A stretch of DNA of 64,000 bases from JAZKHE01 sp040385525 (GTDB lineage Bacteria; Bacteroidota; Bacteroidia; UBA4408), in assembly GCA_040385525.1 (NCBI GenBank), contig JAZKHE010000004.1, positions 362,513 through 426,512 of the forward strand. The letters are read 5' to 3'. A program made the translations under genes and the position numbers. Position 1 is the first letter of the stretch. Every line of letters starts with the position of its first letter. Of the stretch, positions 33,928-41,942 are shown piece by piece. The notes under the pieces are model-generated. The model saw nothing but the letters and a program-made list of their open reading frames with translations. It made no database searches and had not been told where the DNA came from.

Positions 33928-34967
33928 TGAATTTCCCTTTACACATATACCAAGAAAGTGAGTTAAAACACTATTTGCGTAAGCGAAAAGGAGAAACCAA
34001 ATTAGGCGAAAAAGTAACTATACTGCATTCTAATAACGAACAAAACTTAAAGGAAGAATTAAGTAAAAACAAATCTAAATTTGTTTTATTAGGTTTACCC
34101 GAAGATGTTGGCGTACGTGCCAATTACGGACGTGGTGGAGCATACAGTGCATGGCAACCTGCACTTACCAGTTTTTTGAGTACGCAAAGCAATTCGTTTT
34201 TAAGTGGCGAAGAAATACTTTTGCTTGGTCACATCAATTTTGATGAAGCCATGAAAGCAGCTGATGCACTCAACATTAAAAAGCAAGCTGATGTAGAAAC
34301 TATGCGTAGTATTGTTGCGCAAATTGACGAAAAAGTAAGCACAGTAATTCAAACCATCCTAGAAGCAGGAAAAATTCCTATAGTTATTGGTGGCGGACAC
34401 AACAACGCTTACGGCTGTATTAAAGGAAGTTCATTAGCTACAAACAAACCCATTAACGTAGTTAACAGCGATGCACATACCGATTTTAGAGCATTAGAAG
34501 GCAGACACAGTGGTAATGGTTTTAGCTATGCTTTTGAGCAAAATTATATGCAAAAATATTCTGTTGTGGGTTTACACGAAAGCTACAATTCGAATACCAT
34601 TTTTGAAGCTTTTGAAAAAAACAAAAGCAGATTGCATTTTACTACTTACGAGCAAATTTTTATTCGCGAAGAAATAGAATTTAAACAAGCTTTAAAAGCC
34701 AGTTTAGATTTTGTAAAAAACGAAACCTGCGGATTAGAAATTGATTTAGATACCATTCAAAATATCCCGTCGAGTGCAAAAACATCGAGCGGAATTTCGG
34801 CTTTACAAGGTCGCCAATACATTAGCTATTTTGCAAAAAACGCAAACATTTGTTATTTACACATTGCCGAGGGCGCACCAGTATTATCGCACATTAAAAC
34901 CGACAACAAAACTGGTAAACTAATTGCTTATTTAATAAGTGATTTTGTAAAAGCATATAAAGACTAA
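33927..34967 (+). CDS. hutG: Formimidoylglutamase (arginase/ureohydrolase family)
   Basis: Hydrolyses N-formimidoyl-L-glutamate to glutamate and formamide. 346 residues. GTG start at 33927 overlaps the UbiA stop by one base (TAGTG). Manganese ligands of the ureohydrolase fold are seen: IGGGHNNAYG (His), NSDAHTDFR (Asp-x-His-x-Asp) and EIDLDTI (Asp-x-Asp). The N-terminal part with PEDVGVRANYGRGGAYSAW is typical for the Bacteroidota formimidoylglutamase group. It precedes ftcD by 48 bases; ftcD has its own promoter. The two enzymes compete for the same substrate. Confidence 0.85.
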   Translation: MNFPLHIYQESELKHYLRKRKGETKLGEKVTILHSNNEQNLKEELSKNKSKFVLLGLPEDVGVRANYGRGGAYSAWQPALTSFLSTQSNSFLSGEEILLLGHINFDEAMKAADALNIKKQADVETMRSIVAQIDEKVSTVIQTILEAGKIPIVIGGGHNNAYGCIKGSSLATNKPINVVNSDAHTDFRALEGRHSGNGFSYAFEQNYMQKYSVVGLHESYNSNTIFEAFEKNKSRLHFTTYEQIFIREEIEFKQALKASLDFVKNETCGLEIDLDTIQNIPSSAKTSSGISALQGRQYISYFAKNANICYLHIAEGAPVLSHIKTDNKTGKLIAYLISDFVKAYKD

Positions 34968-34984
34968 AATTCAAGATATATTTC

Positions 34985-34992
34985 TAAATTTG
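34985..34992 (+). promoter_or_regulatory. -7 promoter box for ftcD
   Basis: TAAATTTG (TAnnTTTG), 23 bases upstream of the ftcD ATG, in the 48-base gap after hutG. Confidence 0.55.
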
Positions 34993-35015
34993 TTTAGTTA
35001 AATAAACAAATTACC

Positions 35016-36698
35016 ATGCAACAACTTATTGAATGTGTTCCCAATTTTAGCGAGGGCAACGATTTAGCAATTATTAAACAAATTACCGATCAAATTGAAT
35101 CGGTAGAAGGTGTTAAACTTTTAAATGTTGACCCCGGAAAAGCAACCAACAGAACTGTTGTAACCTTTGTTGGAGAACCTAAACAAGTTATTGAAGCTGC
35201 TTTTTTAGCGATTAAAAAAGCAAGCGAACTTATTGATATGAGCAAACACAAAGGCGAACATCCTCGTATGGGCGCAACCGATGTTTGTCCGTTAATTCCT
35301 ATTGCTAACATTAGCATGGAAGAAACTGCCAAATACGCTCAGCAATTGGGCGAACGTGTTGGTAAAGAAATTGGCATTGCTGTGTATTTATACGAAGCCG
35401 CACAAAAAAATAAAGAAAGAAATAATCTATCGGTTATTCGTGCTGGCGAATACGAAGGTTTTTTTAAAAAAATAAAATTACCAGAATGGAAACCCGATTT
35501 TGGTCCTGCTGAACATTCAGTAAAAGCAGGTTCTACTGTAATTGGGGCTCGCGATTTTTTAGTGGCGTATAACGTAAACTTAAACACAACTTCAACACGT
35601 AGAGCCAATTCTATTGCTTTTGATGTGCGAGAAGCAGGTCGTGTAAAACGAGAGGGAAATCCTGTAACAGGAAAAATTGTAACTGATGCTAATGGAAATC
35701 CAGTTTCAATTCCTGGAACTTTAAAATGTGTAAAAGCAATTGGTTGGTATATTGAAGAATATGGTATTGCACAAATATCGATGAACTTAACCAACATTAG
35801 TGTTACGTCAATGCACAAAGCGTTTGATGAAGTTTGCAAAAGTGCAACCGATAGAGGAATACGAGTAACTGGCTCTGAATTGGTTGGTTTGGTTCCTTTG
35901 CAAGCGATGTTAGGTGCCGGAAAATATTTTTTAGAAAAACAAAAAAGAAGTACTGGTGTATCCGAAAAAGAATTAATTAAAATCGCTATTAAATCGTTGG
36001 GTTTAGATGAGCTATCTCCGTTTGATCCTGAAAAAAGAATTATTGAATATTTATTAAAAGACACAGCTTCCGAAAAACTAGTCAGCATGGATTTAAAAGC
36101 TTTTGCTGACGAAACAGCATCAGAAAGTCCGGCGCCAGGTGGTGGTTCTATTAGCGCATATGTTGGTACCTTAGGAATTTCATTAGGAACAATGGTTGCC
36201 AATTTATCATCGCACAAACCCGGTTGGGACGAGCGTTGGAAAGAGTTTAGCGACTGGGCAGAAAAAGGACAACAAATAAATTCGCAATTAATTAGTTTGG
36301 TTGACGAAGACACCAATGCCTTTAATAAAATTATGAATGCTTTTGGTTTGCCAAAATCTACCGACGAAGAAAAAGCAGCAAGAACACAAGCCATACAAGA
36401 TGCTACACTTTATGCTATACAAGTTCCGTTTAAAGTAATGAAACTAAGTTACCAAAGTATGGAAGTGATAAAAGCGATGGCAGAAATTGGAAATCCTAAT
36501 TCGGTTACCGATGCTGGTGTAGGTGCTTTGTGTGCTAGAACAGCCGTGTTAGGTGCACACATGAATGTACGTATAAACAGCAAAGATTTTAAAGACAAAA
36601 ACGCAATAGATGCTTTGCTAAAAGAAGCACAAACTATTGAAACAAAAACTATTGCTTTAGAAGCTGAAATTATTGCGATTGTAAATAGTAAGATGTGA
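35016..36698 (+). CDS. ftcD: Glutamate formimidoyltransferase fused to formiminoTHF cyclodeaminase
   Basis: Moves the formimino group of formiminoglutamate to THF and then deaminates it to 5,10-methenyl-THF, channelling within one protein. 560 residues: transferase domain (about 1-300) with MQQLIECVPNFSEG, HKGEHPRMGATDVCPLIPI (catalytic His) and GARDFLVAYNVNLNT; then the helical cyclodeaminase domain (about 340-560) with SPAPGGGSISAYVG and NPNSVTDAGVGALCARTAV. This is the animal-type fusion; the two parts are separate genes in some bacteria. Full length. Together with HutI it completes folate-dependent histidine degradation. Confidence 0.95.
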   Translation: MQQLIECVPNFSEGNDLAIIKQITDQIESVEGVKLLNVDPGKATNRTVVTFVGEPKQVIEAAFLAIKKASELIDMSKHKGEHPRMGATDVCPLIPIANISMEETAKYAQQLGERVGKEIGIAVYLYEAAQKNKERNNLSVIRAGEYEGFFKKIKLPEWKPDFGPAEHSVKAGSTVIGARDFLVAYNVNLNTTSTRRANSIAFDVREAGRVKREGNPVTGKIVTDANGNPVSIPGTLKCVKAIGWYIEEYGIAQISMNLTNISVTSMHKAFDEVCKSATDRGIRVTGSELVGLVPLQAMLGAGKYFLEKQKRSTGVSEKELIKIAIKSLGLDELSPFDPEKRIIEYLLKDTASEKLVSMDLKAFADETASESPAPGGGSISAYVGTLGISLGTMVANLSSHKPGWDERWKEFSDWAEKGQQINSQLISLVDEDTNAFNKIMNAFGLPKSTDEEKAARTQAIQDATLYAIQVPFKVMKLSYQSMEVIKAMAEIGNPNSVTDAGVGALCARTAVLGAHMNVRINSKDFKDKNAIDALLKEAQTIETKTIALEAEIIAIVNSKM

Positions 36699-36742
36699 TT
36701 ATTTTAAATAAACATTAACTTATTTCTTTTAGAAAAAACGAA

Positions 36743-37216
36743 ATGAACAATACAATAACATTAGCAAATCGTTTAAAAGAAGTTCTTACAGAAGGAAAAT
36801 GGATTACTGGCACCAACTATAAAGAGCAAATTGAAAATTTAAATTGGAAAGATGCTATAAAATCTATTGATGATTTAAATTCTATAGCCAAACTTATTTT
36901 TCATATACATTATTACATACAAGGCGTAAACATAGTGTTAGAAGGTGGTTTACTAGATATTAAAGATAAATATAGCTTTGATGCGCCAACAATTGAATCG
37001 GAAAAAGATTGGATGGATTTAAAAGATAAATTTTGTTTTGATGCAGAAAAGCTAATACAACTAGTTGAAGAAATGCCAGAACAAAAACTAACCGAATATT
37101 TTGCTGATGAAAAATATGGTAACTATCATCGCAACATTGATATTATGATTGAACACAGTTATTATCATTTAGGTCAAATTTTATTAATAAAAAAATTACT
37201 TAGCAAAAGGAATTAA
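36743..37216 (+). CDS. DinB-superfamily protein, second copy type
   Basis: 157 residues, four-helix DinB/DUF1572-like bundle. Possible metal-ligand histidines: HIHYYIQG near the end of helix 2 and EHSYYHLGQILLIK in the last helix. Only distantly similar to the 26896 protein (164 residues), so an old paralogue or an independent gain. Clear ATG and codon pattern. No substrate can be assigned. It follows ftcD by 44 bases and may be in its transcript. Confidence 0.8.
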   Translation: MNNTITLANRLKEVLTEGKWITGTNYKEQIENLNWKDAIKSIDDLNSIAKLIFHIHYYIQGVNIVLEGGLLDIKDKYSFDAPTIESEKDWMDLKDKFCFDAEKLIQLVEEMPEQKLTEYFADEKYGNYHRNIDIMIEHSYYHLGQILLIKKLLSKRN

Positions 37217-37311
37217 TATTTGATTCAGCATACGCTTACACTTTTATTAAAAATAACTTACTTTTAAAATGAAAATAGAATTTTAAATTTTAATCAGACC
37301 AAAAAATTAAA

Positions 37312-37950
37312 ATGAATCCTAAAGTTGACGAATATTTATTAAACGCAAAAAAGTGGCGTAAAGAGTTAGAAAAACTAAGAGCTATTGCACTTGATTGTAT
37401 GTTGGACGAAGAATTAAAATGGAGCTCGCCTTGTTATTCGTTTCAAAAAACAAATATTATAATAATAGGTGAGTTAAAAGATAGCTGCGTACTTAGTTTT
37501 ATAAAAGGTTCATTGCTAAGTGATACTGATGGAATTTTAAGTAAACCAGGTGAAAACTCGCAATCGGCGAGAGTTATAAAATTTACCAATGTTAAGCAAA
37601 TAATTGAAAAAGAAGCCATTTTAAAAGCTTACATATACGAAGCCATTGAAGTTGAAAAAGCAGGCTTAAAAGTTGCATTTAAAGATAACTCAGAGTTAGT
37701 TTTAATAGAAGAATTACAAAAAGCATTAAGTAAAAATGCTGCTCTAAAAAAAGCTTTTAATGCGTTAACTCCTGGCAGACAGAGAGCTTACAATCTATTT
37801 TTTTCTGATGCAAAACAATCGGCAACGCGCGAAGCAAGAATTGAAAAATACAAACAACGCATACTAGATGGCAAAGGAATAAACGATTGCACTTGCGGAT
37901 TATCTAAAAGAATGCCTACTTGCGATGGTTCGCACAAATATATTAAGTAA
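37312..37950 (+). CDS. YdeI/DUF1801-like protein with C-terminal CDGSH iron-sulfur motif
   Basis: 212 residues. Residues about 10-115 are a DUF1801-type domain (EELKWSSPCYSFQKTNIIIIG, then SFIKGSLLSDTDGIL); about 135-190 is the YdeI/OmpD-associated helical part (GRQRAYNLFFSDAKQSATREARIEKY). The last 20 residues contain CTCGLSKRMPTCDGSH (193-208), an exact fit to the C-X-C-X2-S-X3-P-X-C-D-G-S-H rule for a [2Fe-2S] cluster with one His ligand. Such a short tail on this family suggests electron transfer or redox sensing. Terminator directly follows. Confidence 0.88.
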   Translation: MNPKVDEYLLNAKKWRKELEKLRAIALDCMLDEELKWSSPCYSFQKTNIIIIGELKDSCVLSFIKGSLLSDTDGILSKPGENSQSARVIKFTNVKQIIEKEAILKAYIYEAIEVEKAGLKVAFKDNSELVLIEELQKALSKNAALKKAFNALTPGRQRAYNLFFSDAKQSATREARIEKYKQRILDGKGINDCTCGLSKRMPTCDGSHKYIK

Positions 37951-37951
37951 A

Positions 37952-37983
37952 CAAAACGCTCCGCAAATTGGCGGAGCGTTTTG
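37952..37983 (+). terminator. Terminator between converging genes
   Basis: caaaacgctccgc (37952-37964), loop aaattg, gcggagcgttttg (37971-37983): a 13-bp perfect stem. It serves the 37312 gene and, in the other direction, the DUF3108 gene. Confidence 0.9.
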
Positions 37984-38006
37984 CTTCTCTCTCTGTTTAT
38001 GTTGCT

Positions 38007-38777
38007 TTATTTAGTGTATGCAACAGGGTTGGCTAAATTCTGGTAACTCATCAAATCCATTCGTACCGAACCTACCAATATTTTTGCTTCTGCCCTTACC
38101 GGAATTTTATTTCCGTCATCACTAATCCAAACCGATAAGTCTTCTTCTTTTTTAAATACTCTACCTTTTTGCACAATTGGTGCAAATTTTAAACAACGTA
38201 TTTTACCTATATCACTTTTTACAACTTGTTTACCCAAATACTTAAATTTCATTGGCCAAATTTCGTTATCCACAAAGGCATTAATAGTAAATATATCGCC
38301 AATTTTAGCTTTGCTATAATCTATTGTACGCGCTTGGTAAAAGGCAGATAACATATCTTGCACGTTTTCGGGTACTGCAAATTCTTTACCATCGCTATTA
38401 ACCGATTTTTTGTATGGATTATAAATTTGGTTTTGGCTTATTTTATATCCACCTTCATCAACTCTACGGATAAAAACCCAAGGCGTTAAACTTTCTGTGT
38501 CAATATAAGTTTCATATCTATCGCGTACTTTAAAAAACATATCAAACACTGGGTTAGTTGTTCCGGTACCCACCATTTTGTAAACGTTTCTACCTGCAAA
38601 CTTATTATTCTCTTGACGTACTTCCATTGTTGCAGTCCCAGCTTCTACAGAGCCGTAGTGTAATCTATAGTTTAGTACTTCTCCTTTTTTAAAGGCTTTG
38701 TTTTCTACTTTTTTTAATTGAGCATCAGTTTCGCCAACATTGGTTATTAAGCTCAACAAAATGACTAAGGTTTTCAT
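38007..38777 (-). CDS. DUF3108 periplasmic protein
   Basis: 256 residues from ATG 38777, preferred over the longer frame (ATG 38810) because it places the signal peptide (MKTLVILLSLITNVGETDAQ) at the N-terminus. DUF3108 pattern: FKKGEVLNYRLHYGSVEAGTATMEV at the mature start, GTTNPVFDMFFKVRDRYETYID, and KFKYLGKQVVKSDIGKIRCL and VWISDDGNKIPVRAEAKILVGSVRMDL near the end. Members are exported and of unknown function, with a lipocalin-like strand pattern. It is transcribed after the PorE-like gene, with a terminator between. Confidence 0.87.
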   Translation of the reverse strand: MKTLVILLSLITNVGETDAQLKKVENKAFKKGEVLNYRLHYGSVEAGTATMEVRQENNKFAGRNVYKMVGTGTTNPVFDMFFKVRDRYETYIDTESLTPWVFIRRVDEGGYKISQNQIYNPYKKSVNSDGKEFAVPENVQDMLSAFYQARTIDYSKAKIGDIFTINAFVDNEIWPMKFKYLGKQVVKSDIGKIRCLKFAPIVQKGRVFKKEEDLSVWISDDGNKIPVRAEAKILVGSVRMDLMSYQNLANPVAYTK

Positions 38778-38844
38778 AACTTGAAAATTTATGGTTCTAT
38801 TGTACATCATTCCAAACCTTATGCCAATTTTTTAATTAAATAAA

Positions 38845-38869
38845 AAACCTCCCATTTTACGGGAGGTTT
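38845..38869 (-). terminator. Terminator of the PorE-like gene
   Basis: aaacctccc (38845-38853), 7-base loop, gggaggttt (38861-38869): 9-bp stem with T-run on the minus strand, 22 bases after the stop of the 38892-40955 gene. Confidence 0.85.
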
Positions 38870-38891
38870 AGAGTTGTTTATTTGTACTAAA

Positions 38892-40955
38892 TTATTCGCT
38901 TTTTTCTGTTTCCTCTTCTTCTTCCTCATCTTCTTCACTATCTTCCATGTGCTCAATTTTAACTTCTTTTTTAGGAGCGTTAGGATCTACTTTTGCAACA
39001 AAATCTTCGCGAATTACTTTAAATGTTGTACGACGATTTTTTGCGTGCATATTTTCTTGCTCTTCTTTATCTTTTACTTTATTAATTTCTTCATCAGTAA
39101 TTAATAAAACATCTTCGCCATAACCTTTTGCAACTAATCTTTCGGGATCTATTCCTTTTAAAATTAAATAATCAACCACAGATTGCGCTCTTTTTTGAGC
39201 TAACTCTCCATTCGATTTGTTATCGCCACGACTATCGGTATGAGAACCTAACTCCACAACAATATTTTGATTATCATTTAGCGTAACAATCAATCCGTTT
39301 AATGAATCTTGAAACTGAGGTTTCAAATCCCACTTTGCTAAATCGTATAAAATCTCTGGTAATTTAACTTCTTTTTTAGTAGTTTTTAGTGCGAATGGCT
39401 TATCAAAATCTGTATTAGCTTCTAAACCAACTGTAGTTATTTCGCCACTTTGAGCAAAATATTTTTCCATTGACACATTTATTGTATAGGTCGTTTTTTC
39501 TTTAATTTGACGTTTTCCATCGGGAGCTACCTCAAATTTATATCCACCTGTACCATCTGTTTTTACTTCTAATGAAGAACCATCACTACCTAATAATTTT
39601 ACTGTTGCTCCTACTAATTTCTGACGAGAATCAACATCTGTTACAAGACCTTGTAAAGTAAATAATAGTGGTGGCAAATTAAATTCCCAAATATCATCAG
39701 CTCCTTTTCCGCCTTCTCTATTAGAAGATAAATAACCATCTTCTGTTTTTCCTCTAAATAAAATACCAAAATCGTCGGCTGCAGAATTTATAGGATACTG
39801 CATATTTTGAACATCTGTAAAACCATCTCCATTTGGAGTTGCTTTAAAAATATCCATTCCCCCCATTCCTAAATGACCATTTGAAGAAAAATAAAGTACG
39901 CCATCTTCTTTAATGTATGGATACAATTCATCTTCTGGCGTATTAATTGGAGCACCTAAATTTACTGGGCTACTCCACGTTTTTGCTTTTTTATCGTAAG
40001 TAATTTTCCAAATATCTTTTCCGCCTAACCCGCCAGGTATATCTGAAGCAAAGTATAATGTAGACTCATCAGAACTTAACGATGGGTGTCCAACAGTTAA
40101 CGAATCAACGCATAAGTTTAAAGACACAGGTGTACCCCAACCATTCCCTTTTTTATCAGCAAATAAAATTTGGCAACCCAATGCTTTTTTGTTTTGTTTA
40201 TCACAACGTGTAAAAAATATTTTGTTTGCTTTTTTGTTTACAGCAACAGCACCTTCGTTAAACTCTGAATTTACAGGTTCTCCTAATGCAATTGGTGTGC
40301 TCCATTTTCCTTTTTTATCTCTTTTAATGGTGTAAATATCACTAAATGCTTGACCTGAAGTACCATCAGTTTCAGAACCATCAGCACCAGAACGTGTTGA
40401 TGTAAAATAAAGTTCAGATTTCTTTTTATCGGCAAATGTTGGCGAAAAATCTGACTCTTTGCCATTTGCAGGAACAAAATTTGTTACTTTATATCGAGTA
40501 GGATTATCTTTCCACTTTTGAGCTTGTTCGCAAGCTTTAGCTTCCCTTTCGCCTTTAGCATCATCTGGTTTTAATTCCTTGTATTTATTAAAATCGATAA
40601 GTGCATCATTGTAACGCTCCTCATCTTTTTTCATTAAAGCCAATTCGTAATAAACAATCGGGTCGGTTTCGTGATACTTACCTGCAATAGCTTTTTCGTA
40701 CCATTTCTCAGCATTTTTATAATCGTTGATATGACGATAACATTCACCAGCCAAAAAAAACATTTCAGCTTTTTTAGTTTTATTTTTTTCTTTAGAACTC
40801 GCTTTTTTAAATAATTCTACAGCAGAAAAATATTCACCTGCATTGTAAGCTTTTTTAGCTTGCTCACCATAGTTTTTTTGTGCAAATAATTTACCAAAAG
40901 TTAAACTTGTAATTACGCACAACAATAAAAATTTATTCATTTTCATAAAGCCCAT
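38892..40955 (-). CDS. PorE-like TPR/propeller/CRD/OmpA protein
   Basis: 687 residues with signal peptide (MNKFLLLCVITSLTFGKLFAQ; ATG 40955 adds five residues, ATG 40940 is also good). Order of parts: TPR helices (about 25-150), WD40/PD40-type propeller (about 165-420, SDFSPTFADKKKSELYFTSTR, DGVLYFSSNGHLGMGGMDIF), a carboxypeptidase-regulatory domain (about 425-500, LQGLVTDVDSRQKLVGATV), and an OmpA peptidoglycan-binding domain (about 535-650, VELGSHTDSRG, LAQKRAQSVVDYL). This exact architecture is that of the T9SS component PorE. A C-terminal acidic tail (EDSEEDEEEEEETEKSE) follows. No lipobox, unlike P. gingivalis PorE. Envelope-scaffold role inferred. Confidence 0.85.
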   Translation of the reverse strand: MGFMKMNKFLLLCVITSLTFGKLFAQKNYGEQAKKAYNAGEYFSAVELFKKASSKEKNKTKKAEMFFLAGECYRHINDYKNAEKWYEKAIAGKYHETDPIVYYELALMKKDEERYNDALIDFNKYKELKPDDAKGEREAKACEQAQKWKDNPTRYKVTNFVPANGKESDFSPTFADKKKSELYFTSTRSGADGSETDGTSGQAFSDIYTIKRDKKGKWSTPIALGEPVNSEFNEGAVAVNKKANKIFFTRCDKQNKKALGCQILFADKKGNGWGTPVSLNLCVDSLTVGHPSLSSDESTLYFASDIPGGLGGKDIWKITYDKKAKTWSSPVNLGAPINTPEDELYPYIKEDGVLYFSSNGHLGMGGMDIFKATPNGDGFTDVQNMQYPINSAADDFGILFRGKTEDGYLSSNREGGKGADDIWEFNLPPLLFTLQGLVTDVDSRQKLVGATVKLLGSDGSSLEVKTDGTGGYKFEVAPDGKRQIKEKTTYTINVSMEKYFAQSGEITTVGLEANTDFDKPFALKTTKKEVKLPEILYDLAKWDLKPQFQDSLNGLIVTLNDNQNIVVELGSHTDSRGDNKSNGELAQKRAQSVVDYLILKGIDPERLVAKGYGEDVLLITDEEINKVKDKEEQENMHAKNRRTTFKVIREDFVAKVDPNAPKKEVKIEHMEDSEEDEEEEEETEKSE

Positions 40956-40991
40956 TCTATTTAGGATTCCGTTTAAAATTTATGAAATGCT

Positions 40992-41026
40992 AATTTAGCT
41001 AAATATTTTTAAAACATAGCTAAATT
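40992..41026. promoter_or_regulatory. TAGCTAAA inverted repeat upstream of the PorE-like gene
   Basis: aatttagcta (40992-41001) and tagctaaatt (41017-41026) form a perfect 10-bp inverted repeat with a 15-base spacer, in the 93-base gap before the PorE-like ATG. The same core (tttagcta/tagctaaa) overlaps the aroC promoter at 22521-22541. A minus-strand TAAATTAG box overlaps it. Operator function is a guess. Confidence 0.35.
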
Positions 41027-41048
41027 AAGGAAGTTTAACGTATTGAGC

Positions 41049-41942
41049 TTAAACCCAGTTTATTCCTTTTTTTAAAAAGCTGAGCGTATGCTCTTCTGCG
41101 CTATTTTTTTCGGGAATAAAATTGTAGAACCACGAAGCATTTTCGGGTAAACTCATCAAAATAGATTCAATTCTGCCGTCTGTTTCTAAACCAAATTTAG
41201 TTCCGGCATCATAAACCAAATTAAACTCTACATAACGACCTCTGCGTAATAGTTGCCATTTTTTTTGAGTAGGACTAAATTCTTTGCTTTTGTTTCGTTT
41301 AACCAATTCAATATACGTAGGAGCAAATGTTTCGCCAACTGCTTTCACAAATTCAAAACGTTGTTCTTTTGTAAAATCTTGATTAGTAGAAAGTCTATCG
41401 AAAAAAATCCCACCAATACCTCTAGTTTCGTTTCTGTGTTTTATAAAAAAGTAATCATCGGCCCATTTTTTAAAATCTGGGTAATAATTTTCGTTGTGTT
41501 TTTTACAGGTATTTTTTAGTTGCGAATGAAAATATTTTGCTTCGTCAACATTAACGTAATGCGGTGTTAAATCTATTCCTCCACCAAACCAACTTAATCC
41601 GTTTTCTAATTCAAAATAACGCACATTCATGTGTATTATAGGCACATTCGGATTGTGAGGATGCATTACAATAGATACACCCGTTGCGAAAAAATTTCCC
41701 TTATCTATTTTTAAACTAGTTGCAATCTTATCAGATAACTCTCCGTGTACTGCCGAAAAATTTACGCCACCTTTTTCAAAAATAGTTCCATGCTGAATTA
41801 CTCTTGTTCTACCGCCACCGCCACCTGGGCGCTCCCACAATTCTTCTTCAAATTTAGCAGATCCATCTTCTGTTTCAATCGCTAAGCAAATTCTATCTTG
41901 TAATCCTTTAAACCACTCGGCAATAGTTTCTTTAGTAAGCAT
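41049..41942 (-). CDS. hemF: Oxygen-dependent coproporphyrinogen III oxidase
   Basis: Oxidative decarboxylation of coproporphyrinogen III to protoporphyrinogen IX in haem synthesis, needing O2. 297 residues. Conserved blocks: GGGGRTRVIQHGTIFEKGGVNFS, VIMHPHNPNVPIIHMNVRYFE (substrate region), SWFGGGIDLTPHYV, RGIGGIFFDRL and RGRYVEFNLVYDAGTKFGL. The start overlaps the LysM gene's stop by one base (ATG/TAA), so it is the third gene of guaA-LysM-hemF. Presence of HemF points to aerobic haem synthesis. Confidence 0.96.
   Translation of the reverse strand: MLTKETIAEWFKGLQDRICLAIETEDGSAKFEEELWERPGGGGGRTRVIQHGTIFEKGGVNFSAVHGELSDKIATSLKIDKGNFFATGVSIVMHPHNPNVPIIHMNVRYFELENGLSWFGGGIDLTPHYVNVDEAKYFHSQLKNTCKKHNENYYPDFKKWADDYFFIKHRNETRGIGGIFFDRLSTNQDFTKEQRFEFVKAVGETFAPTYIELVKRNKSKEFSPTQKKWQLLRRGRYVEFNLVYDAGTKFGLETDGRIESILMSLPENASWFYNFIPEKNSAEEHTLSFLKKGINWV

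Noticed and set aside
35339..36394. 351-residue minus-strand open frame opposite ftcD
   Set aside because: Antisense shadow of a well-conserved gene; composition (Ser/Leu/Pro rich, no motif) is typical of the complementary frame in AT-rich DNA.
36743..37216. Second DinB-like gene as a recent duplicate of the 26896 gene
   Set aside because: Apart from the histidine pattern and helix layout the two sequences differ along their length; not a recent duplication.
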